46,642 nt of DNA, taken from Caulobacteraceae bacterium. Lineage in GTDB: Bacteria; Pseudomonadota; Alphaproteobacteria; Caulobacterales; Caulobacteraceae. Of the stretch, positions 40,563 through 46,642 are shown piece by piece; position 1 is the first letter of the stretch, and every line of letters starts with the position of its first letter. The stretch is from positions 1-46,642 of the forward strand of contig CANJMO010000013.1 in assembly GCA_947475845.1 (NCBI GenBank), in the 5' to 3' direction. The translations under genes and the position numbers were made by a program. The notes below the pieces were generated by a model that worked only from the letters and a program-made list of their open reading frames with translations, had not been told where the DNA came from and made no database searches.

Positions 40563-43500
40563 GCCGCGCCGAAGCCGCCGCCGGTGGGGGTGACGATAGT
40601 CACCGCCTCGCCCGCCTCCAGCACCGCCTGATCGCACCCGCCGAGCGCCTCCTCGCGCCCGTCCAGTCGCCGCACGCTGTTGCGGCCCAGCTCGCCCGGC
40701 CGCCCGCCCTGCGAGCCGAACGGGTGCACCCGCCGGCATGACGACAGGATCGCGCAGTCCATCCGCTCGCGGAACCTCAGCGTGCGCGACACCCCGTCTC
40801 CGGCGCTCCAGCGCCCCTTGCCGCCGGAGCCCTCGCGCACATGGAAGTCCTCCACCACCACCGGGAAACGCGCCTCCAGCACCTCCGGATCGGTCAGGCG
40901 GGAATTGGTCATGTGCACCTGAACCGCCTCGGGCCCATCGAAGCCCGGCCCGGCCGGCGCGCCCGAGGCGATGGTCTCGTAGTACTGGTAGCGGCCGTTG
41001 CCGAAGGTCAGGTTGTTCATCCCGCCCTGACTGGAGCCCAAGGCCCCAAAGGCGCCGAACAGGGCGTCGGTCACCGCCTGGCTGACCTCGACATTGCCGG
41101 CCACCACCGCCGCCGGATAGCGCGGGCTGAGCATCGAGCCTTCCGGGCACACGATCCGCACCGGTCGCAGGCAACCCGCGTTCATCGGGATCTCGTCCTG
41201 CACCATCACCCGCAGCACATAGAGCACCGCCGCCCGCGTCACCGGCAGGGGCGCGTTGAAGTTGTCTGGTCGCTGAGGCGAGGTCCCGGTGAAGTCCACC
41301 ACCGCCTCGCCCGCCTGGCGGTCTACCGTTACCTTGACCTGGATCGTCGAGCCCTGGTCGATCTCGTATGAAAATTCGCTGTCCGGCAGGCTCTTCAGCA
41401 TCGCCCGCACGCTGGCGGCCGCGTTGTCCTGCACATGGCCCATATAGGCCTGCACCACACCCAGCCCGAACTGGCGAACGGCAGAAGCCAGCTCCGCCGC
41501 GCCCTTGCGATTGGCTGCGACCTGCGCCTTCAGGTCGTTGATATTGGCGGCGGGATTGCGCGCCGGCCACGGCCCGGCGGTCAGTAGGGCCAGCATCTTC
41601 GCCTCGCGGAAACGGCCGCCCTCCACCAGCTTGAAATTGTCGATATAGACGCCCTCGGCCTGGATCGTATCGGCGAAAGGCGACATCGAGCCCGGCGACT
41701 GGCCACCGACATCGGCATGGTGGCCGCGGCTGGCCGCCCAAAACAGGAGCGCCTCCCCCGCCTCGTCGAACACCGGCGTGACCACGGTGATATCCGGCAG
41801 GTGGGTGCCGCCGTTATAGGGCGCGTTGAGCACGAAGGCGTCGCCGGGTCGGGGATCGGGGTTGGCGCGGATCACCGTCTCCACCGAGGCGTCCATCGAA
41901 CCCAGGTGCACCGGCATGTGCGGGGCATTGGCCACCAGGGCGCCCCGGGCGTCGAAGATGGCGCAGGAAAAGTCGAGCCGCTCCTTGATGTTGATCGAAT
42001 AGGCCGTGTTCTGCAGGGCGAAGCCCATCTGCTCGGCGATCGACATGAACAGGTTGTTGAAGATTTCCAGCATCACCGGATCTGCTTCTGTCCCCACCTC
42101 GCGGCGGGCGGGCAGCGCTTCGGTCCGGGTCAGGATCAGGTGGTCGGCGGCGGTCAGGACTGCCGACCAGCCGGGCTCCACCACCACGGTCTGATTGGGC
42201 TCCACGACGATGGCCGGGCCCGCCAGCACCTGCCCCGGCGTCAGGGCTCCGCGCGCCAGCACCCTCGCCTGATGCCAGAGGCCGTCACTGAAAAAGCGGT
42301 CGCCGTCAGACTCGCCGCCCGTCGAAGCCGTCGCCGAGCCCTCCTCGATCCGCGCGCCCTCCACGATCGCCTCGGCCGAGACCAGCTCGACCACCAGCGG
42401 CTTGTCGGCATCCAGGAAACTGAACCTCTCGCGGTGGGCCGCCTCGAAGGCGGTTCGCAGGCCATCCATGCGGTCGTCGACCACCGCCCCGCCGCGCAGC
42501 CCATAGGCTGGGATTTCGAAGGTGGTGTCCGATCCGGCGTAGCGGATGTGCGCGCTGACCTGCACGCGCGCGGCGGCGGCGTCGAAGCCCTGCCCCGCCA
42601 GCTCGTCCAGGCACGCCGCCGCCAGCCGCGCCCCGACCGTCGGCAAGATCTCCATCGCCTCGCCCAGTTCCAGATCGAGCGCCGCCTGCCGCGCCGCGCG
42701 CACCTCGGCCAATCCCATGCCGTAGGCCGACAGCAGGCCCGACAGGGGATGGATCAACACCGTCGTCATGCCCAGGGCGTCGGCCACCATGCAGGCGTGT
42801 TGACCGCCCGCGCCGCCAAAGCAGCCCAGCGCATAGCGGGTCACGTCGTAACCGCGTCGCACCGACACCGTCTTGATCGCCTGAGCCATCCGCGTCACCG
42901 CGATCTGCAGGAAGCCGTCGGCGATCGCCTCCGGGCTGCGCCCGTCGCCGACCTCGGCCGCCAGGGCCTCGAACGCCGCCTTGGCCGCCTCAGCATCCAG
43001 GGTCTCGCCGCCGTCCGGTCCGAAGATGGCCGGGAACCGCTCCGGCTTCAGCTTGCCGGCCATGACATTGGCGTCGGTCACGGTCAGGGGACCACCCCGG
43101 CGATAGGCCTTGGGTCCGGGATTGGCGCCGGCCGAGTCCGGCCCCACGCGGAAGCGGGCGCCGTCGTAGTGCAGCACGCTGCCGCCCCCCGCCGCCACCG
43201 TATGGATCAACATCATCGGCACCCGCAGCCGGACCCCGGCGACCTCTGCTTCCAGGGTGCGCTCATAGTCTCCGGCGTAGTGGGCGACGTCGGTGGAGGT
43301 GCCGCCCATATCGAAGCCGATCAGCTTGTCGAACCCCGCCGCCGCCCCTGTCCGCGCCAGGCCGACCACTCCGCCCGCCGGCCCCGACAGCACCGCATCC
43401 TTGCCGCGGAAGGCGCCGGGCGAAGTCAAACCGCCGGACGACATCATGAACAGCAGACGGGCCCCGGTGCGCTCGACCTCCAGCGCCTTGGACACCTGAG

Positions 43501-44176
43501 CGACATAGCGGTCCAGCACCGGCGACAGATAGGCGTCGGCCACCGTGGTGCCGGCCCGGCCCACCAGCTTCATCAGCGGCGAAACCTCGTGGCTGACCGA
43601 AACCTGGGCGAAGCCGATCTCGCGCGCCAGTGCGGCCAGGGCCGCCTCGTGCGCGGTAAAGCGGTAGCCGTGGGTCAGGGCGATGGCCACGGCCTCGAAC
43701 CCCTCGGTCCGATACCTGATCAGCCCCGCGCGCGCCGCCTCGATATCCAGCGGCCGCTCGACCACGCCGTCGGCCAGCACCCGCTCATCGATCTCCAGCA
43801 CCGATTCATACAGCGGCGGCGGCTTGACGATGCGGCGAGCGAAGATGTCGGCCCGCGCCTGCACCCCGATCCGCAGCACGTCGCGGAAACCCCGCGTCAC
43901 CACCAGCAGGGTGGCCTCGCCCTTGCGTTCCAACAGCGCGTTGGTGGCCACCGTGGTGCCCATTCGCACCTCGCCGATCACCCCGGCGGGAATCGCCTCG
44001 GCGGCGGCCAGCCCAAGATGGTCGCGAATGCCCTGCACGGCGGCGTCGGCATAGGCCTCGGGGTTTTCCGACAGTAGCTTGCGCGCGTGCAGCCGCCCGT
44101 CCGGACCGCGCGCGATCACGTCGGTGAAGGTGCCGCCCCGGTCGATCCAGAAATCCCACAGGGCGGCCCCGGTCAT
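40559..44176 (-). CDS. ATP-dependent 5-oxoprolinase / HyuA-HyuB fusion
   Basis: 1205 residues, the full length of bacterial and eukaryotic 5-oxoprolinases. HyuA-type N-terminal domains come first ([34 protein letters not shown], then [11 protein letters not shown] as the nucleotide-binding motif). From about residue 690 the HyuB domain follows ([55 protein letters not shown]). It hydrolyses 5-oxo-L-proline to glutamate with ATP; hydantoin-type substrates are the alternative. It starts three bases after a 2-hydroxyacid dehydrogenase gene in the same operon. Confidence 0.9.
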   Translation of the reverse strand: MTGAALWDFWIDRGGTFTDVIARGPDGRLHARKLLSENPEAYADAAVQGIRDHLGLAAAEAIPAGVIGEVRMGTTVATNALLERKGEATLLVVTRGFRDVLRIGVQARADIFARRIVKPPPLYESVLEIDERVLADGVVERPLDIEAARAGLIRYRTEGFEAVAIALTHGYRFTAHEAALAALAREIGFAQVSVSHEVSPLMKLVGRAGTTVADAYLSPVLDRYVAQVSKALEVERTGARLLFMMSSGGLTSPGAFRGKDAVLSGPAGGVVGLARTGAAAGFDKLIGFDMGGTSTDVAHYAGDYERTLEAEVAGVRLRVPMMLIHTVAAGGGSVLHYDGARFRVGPDSAGANPGPKAYRRGGPLTVTDANVMAGKLKPERFPAIFGPDGGETLDAEAAKAAFEALAAEVGDGRSPEAIADGFLQIAVTRMAQAIKTVSVRRGYDVTRYALGCFGGAGGQHACMVADALGMTTVLIHPLSGLLSAYGMGLAEVRAARQAALDLELGEAMEILPTVGARLAAACLDELAGQGFDAAAARVQVSAHIRYAGSDTTFEIPAYGLRGGAVVDDRMDGLRTAFEAAHRERFSFLDADKPLVVELVSAEAIVEGARIEEGSATASTGGESDGDRFFSDGLWHQARVLARGALTPGQVLAGPAIVVEPNQTVVVEPGWSAVLTAADHLILTRTEALPARREVGTEADPVMLEIFNNLFMSIAEQMGFALQNTAYSINIKERLDFSCAIFDARGALVANAPHMPVHLGSMDASVETVIRANPDPRPGDAFVLNAPYNGGTHLPDITVVTPVFDEAGEALLFWAASRGHHADVGGQSPGSMSPFADTIQAEGVYIDNFKLVEGGRFREAKMLALLTAGPWPARNPAANINDLKAQVAANRKGAAELASAVRQFGLGVVQAYMGHVQDNAAASVRAMLKSLPDSEFSYEIDQGSTIQVKVTVDRQAGEAVVDFTGTSPQRPDNFNAPLPVTRAAVLYVLRVMVQDEIPMNAGCLRPVRIVCPEGSMLSPRYPAAVVAGNVEVSQAVTDALFGAFGALGSSQGGMNNLTFGNGRYQYYETIASGAPAGPGFDGPEAVQVHMTNSRLTDPEVLEARFPVVVEDFHVREGSGGKGRWSAGDGVSRTLRFRERMDCAILSSCRRVHPFGSQGGRPGELGRNSVRRLDGREEALGGCDQAVLEAGEAVTIVTPTGGGFGAA

Positions 44177-44179
44177 CGA

Positions 44180-45151
44180 TCAGACCAGCTGGTTGTGCGG
44201 CGTCTCGCCCCGCTCGATGGCCTGCAGCCCGTCCAGCAGCACGAAGCCCATGGCGTCGCGCGTCTCCACCGTGCCGCTGCCCAGGTGTGGAACGGCGAAC
44301 AGATTATCCAGGGTGCGGTAGCGCGGGTCGATGTCCGGCTCGCCGCGGAACACGTCCAGCCCCGCCGCGAACAACCGCTTGCTTTGCAGCGCCTCGATCA
44401 GGGCGTCGTCATCGACCATGTCGCCCCTCGCCACATTGATCACGATGGCGTCCTTGGGCAGGCGCGCGATCCGCTCGGCATTGAGGAAGCTCTTCAGCTC
44501 CGGGGTCGAGGGCGCGGTGATGCAGAAGATGTCGCTGACCGCCAGCAGGCTGTCGCTGGTCTCGTGATAGGTCGTGCCCATCGCCTCCTCTGCCGGGAGC
44601 GGACGGCGGTTGTGGTAGTGCAGCTTCAGCCCGAACGGCGCGGCCCGCTTGGCCACCTCCTTGCCGATCCGTCCCAGGCCCAGGATGCCCAGCCGGCGCC
44701 CCGTCAGCTGCTGGCCCAGCATGCCGGTGGGGGTGAAGCCGTACCAGGTATCGTCGCGGATCATCCGACCGCCCTCCGCCGCCCGCCTCGCGGCGCCCAG
44801 GATCAGCATCATGGCGATCTCGGCGGTGGCTTCCGACAGCACATCGGGGGTGTTCAGCACCTTCACCCCAGCCTGCTTCGCCGCCGCCAGATCCAGGTGT
44901 TCGACGCCCACCGACAGGGTGCAGATCACTTTCAGCGTCGGCGCCAGGCGCGCGATCACCTCCGCCGTCACCTTTTCCGTCAGGCTGACCATCAGGTATT
45001 CGCAGCCCTGCGCCGCCTGAGCCAAGGCGTCCGAGGTCATCGCGGTATCCGCCCAATTGCGCGTGACCTGATAGCGCGCGTCCATTGCCTGCTCCACCGC
45101 CGGGGTGAAACGCCGCGTGGCGTAGAGACGGATGGCGCTAGCTTCAGGCAT
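44180..45151 (-). CDS. D-isomer-specific 2-hydroxyacid dehydrogenase (glyoxylate/hydroxypyruvate reductase-like)
   Basis: 323 residues, ATG with AAGGGGA upstream. The NAD-binding domain is seen as GILGLGRIGKEVAKRA, with NARRP-like HYHNRRPLP. Catalytic residues are the Arg in INVARGDMVDD, the Glu in FRGEPDI and the His in PHLGSGT. The sequence is closest in pattern to glycerate dehydrogenase/hydroxypyruvate reductase (GyaR). It is followed after three bases by the 5-oxoprolinase gene, so one transcript is expected, though no obvious metabolic link exists between the two reactions. Confidence 0.88.
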   Translation of the reverse strand: MPEASAIRLYATRRFTPAVEQAMDARYQVTRNWADTAMTSDALAQAAQGCEYLMVSLTEKVTAEVIARLAPTLKVICTLSVGVEHLDLAAAKQAGVKVLNTPDVLSEATAEIAMMLILGAARRAAEGGRMIRDDTWYGFTPTGMLGQQLTGRRLGILGLGRIGKEVAKRAAPFGLKLHYHNRRPLPAEEAMGTTYHETSDSLLAVSDIFCITAPSTPELKSFLNAERIARLPKDAIVINVARGDMVDDDALIEALQSKRLFAAGLDVFRGEPDIDPRYRTLDNLFAVPHLGSGTVETRDAMGFVLLDGLQAIERGETPHNQLV

Positions 45152-45298
45152 GGGCGGTGTTTCCCCTTATCGACGTCCAGGACTCGCCACGCGGTCCCCG
45201 GCAGGTCAAGCGCCCAGGCGAGGGTTTTGCCGATTGACTGTCACGGCGGGCGGGCCGCAAATCGACGCAAGATAAGAACAGTGCTGTAAGCCGGGGAC

Positions 45299-46498
45299 AT
45301 GGATACCGAGACGACGCTTCAGGAACTCCGCAAGGGGTGGCCAACGTTGGCCGGCGCGTTCTGGGGCCTCGGCTTCGGAGCCTTGACGCTGTTCTTCTAT
45401 ACCCAGGGTCTGTTCCTCGAGCCGCTCAAGCACGAGTTCGGTTGGACCCGGCAGCAACTGTCCCCGGTCAGCCTGATTGGCGGCTTCGAGATCGCCGGCG
45501 CCTCGGTGCTGGTGGGCTGGCTGGTGGACCGCTACGGCTCGCGCGGCCCGGCCTTTGTCGCCTACATCGTGGTCGCCGCCGCCTTCGCCGCCCTCGGGCT
45601 GATAGTGCGCTCCCTGCCCCTGTTCATGCTGTCCCAGCTGCTGATCATCGGCTTCGGCGCCGGCAACGGCCCAGCCAATTACACCAGCGCCGTCAACCAG
45701 AGCTTCAGCAAGGCGCGCGGCCTGGCCCTCGGGATCGCCTTGGCTGGTCCAGGGGCCCTGGCGATCCTGGCCCCGCCGGTGGTCGCCTGGGTGATCGAGA
45801 CCCGCGGTTGGCGCGCCGGCTACCTGGCCATGTCCCTTGCCACCATTGTCAGCATTCCCATCGTGCTCGGCCTGCTGTCCCTGGGAAATTGCCAGCGCAC
45901 AGCCGCGCCCGGTCCGGGGCCCACCCTGCCGGGCCTGTCTCTGCTGGGCGCCCTGCGCAAGCCGCTATACCTGCGCCTGCTGCTCTGCTTCTTCCTGATC
46001 GCCGCCGGCGTCGGCGGCCTGACCCTGCACATGGCGCCGATCCTCACCGATGGCGGCTACAGCCTGGTGCACGCCGCGGCGATCCAGGGGCTGATCGGTC
46101 TGTCGGTCCTGGTCGGACGGCTGGTGATGGGCTTCCTGGTCGACCGCATCTTCGCCCCCTGGGTCGCCGGGGTCGCCTCCGCCCTGGCCGCCATCGGCCT
46201 GTTTTTGCTGGCCAGCCTCGGCGCCGACGCCGCCCCGCTGACCGCCATCCTGATCGGCTTGTGCATGGGGGCCGAGGGCGACGTTATCGCCTACCTCACC
46301 GCCCGCTACTTCGGCCTGGCCTCCTACGGTCAGCTCTACGGCGCCTACACCGTGGGCCTCGGCTCGGGCGCCTTCGTCCCGGCCCTGCTCAACGGCGCCT
46401 TCCACAGCTACGGGCCGCCGCTGTGGATCGCCGGCGGCGTGCTGCTGGTGGGCGGGGCCCTGCTGGCCACCGCCCCCCGCTTCGAGACCGCCCGCTAG
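45299..46498 (+). CDS. MFS transporter (monocarboxylate/oxalate-type)
   Basis: 399 residues with twelve predicted helices. WGLGFGALTLFFYTQGLFLEPLKHEFGW at helix 1, the loop LVDRYGSRGPAF between helices 2 and 3, and GNGPANYTSAVNQSFSKARGLALGIALAG in helix 4-5 are typical of bacterial carriers related to the MCT/OFA group. It is divergent from the 2-hydroxyacid dehydrogenase-oxoprolinase operon (147 bases between), so uptake of that pathway's acid substrate is a fair inference. Its ATG has GGGGA only one base upstream, an awkward spacing. Confidence 0.85.
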   Translation: MDTETTLQELRKGWPTLAGAFWGLGFGALTLFFYTQGLFLEPLKHEFGWTRQQLSPVSLIGGFEIAGASVLVGWLVDRYGSRGPAFVAYIVVAAAFAALGLIVRSLPLFMLSQLLIIGFGAGNGPANYTSAVNQSFSKARGLALGIALAGPGALAILAPPVVAWVIETRGWRAGYLAMSLATIVSIPIVLGLLSLGNCQRTAAPGPGPTLPGLSLLGALRKPLYLRLLLCFFLIAAGVGGLTLHMAPILTDGGYSLVHAAAIQGLIGLSVLVGRLVMGFLVDRIFAPWVAGVASALAAIGLFLLASLGADAAPLTAILIGLCMGAEGDVIAYLTARYFGLASYGQLYGAYTVGLGSGAFVPALLNGAFHSYGPPLWIAGGVLLVGGALLATAPRFETAR

Positions 46499-46641
46499 TT
46501 GGCGGGGGTCATTTCCTTGGTCTCGACGGTTACATCCTTGGCGGTCAGGCCGGCGTAGACGATCATGTCCTTGCGGGCCGCCTTGACCTTGTCGACGGCG
46601 CCCGGCGTGACCGTGGTTCCCCAGAAGTACAGCCGGGTCAG
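46495..46641 (-). CDS. Hypothetical protein, C-terminal end (runs off right edge)
   Basis: The last 48 codons of a minus-strand gene, ending at a TAG that overlaps the MFS stop. The visible part (LYFWGTTVTPGAVDKVKAAR...MIVYAGLTAKDVTVETKEM) is a mixed alpha/beta end with no recognisable motif. The start and family lie outside the window. Confidence 0.5.
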   Translation of the reverse strand: MTRLYFWGTTVTPGAVDKVKAARKDMIVYAGLTAKDVTVETKEMTPAN

Positions 46642-46642
46642 C

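Noticed and set aside
41717-44077. A 786-codon open frame on the plus strand
   Set aside because: It lies wholly antisense to the 5-oxoprolinase, whose motifs are complete. The frame is rich in Arg/His/Gln/Gly, typical of GC-rich antisense shadow frames.

Overview
The window is about 46.6 kb of very GC-rich, densely packed chromosomal DNA. It most likely comes from an alphaproteobacterium of the Caulobacterales (Caulobacter/Phenylobacterium-like). The reasons are base composition, many GTG/TTG starts with short Shine-Dalgarno sites, and the gene content: a DUF1491 protein, a tandem DUF2061 protein, an HWE/HisKA_2-type kinase remnant, a periplasmic MsrA, and an EF-P beta-lysylation module. No rRNA, tRNA, CRISPR array, integrase or transposase was recognised.

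Region by region. 1-1257: a TPR-like protein split into two overlapping reading frames. 1380-5486: a divergent metal/redox module. On the minus strand are a multicopper oxidase and an outer-membrane barrel; on the plus strand are a c-type cytochrome and a cytochrome b561; Fur-box-like sites lie between. 5557-7266: an FNR-box-associated periplasmic metallo-beta-lactamase fold hydrolase and a haem lipoprotein. The lipoprotein sits between two copies of the 3' end of prfC. 7306-16767: mostly household or hypothetical genes (prfC, M3 peptidase, DUF1491, msrA, aldo/keto reductase, a 2OG-Fe(II) oxygenase-like gene, a secreted DUF1554/endostatin-like protein).

16861-24159: a C4 acid-sugar catabolic locus. 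The minus-strand operon is transporter, ltnD, otnI, otnK; otnC is divergent; a denD-like dehydrogenase follows after a cold-shock gene and three small ORFs. Together these would convert L-threonate and D-erythronate to 2-oxo-tetronate, then 3-oxo-tetronate, then its 4-phosphate, and finally dihydroxyacetone phosphate plus CO2. 24711-27482: efp faces epmA-epmB, which would make and attach beta-lysine to EF-P. 27550-30213: a DUF6607 protein, a hypothetical gene behind a Fur-box-like site, and an aminotransferase.

30214-30745 is the largest gene-free stretch. It holds strongly structured sequence and an orphan minus-strand terminator, so one or two unannotated RNAs are possible. 30746-32928: an ABC-2 exporter and a convergent MarR regulator. 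33076-34311: a CHASE3 sensor kinase broken by two frameshifts and lacking its phosphoacceptor histidine. 34399-40025: an OmpR/EnvZ-type pair divergent from a large autotransporter, with two dyads between them. 40086-46498: a DUF2061 protein, an ATP-dependent 5-oxoprolinase/hydantoinase operon with a 2-hydroxyacid dehydrogenase, and a divergent MFS carrier. A minus-strand gene runs off the right edge.

Several genes (TPR protein, 11.8-12.7 kb secreted protein, CHASE3 kinase) are interrupted by apparent one-base indels. These may be real decay or residual sequencing errors. The least ordinary features are the Fur-linked oxidase/cytochrome divergon, the prfC-tail direct repeat, the structured intergenic region at 30.4-30.7 kb and the histidine-less kinase.
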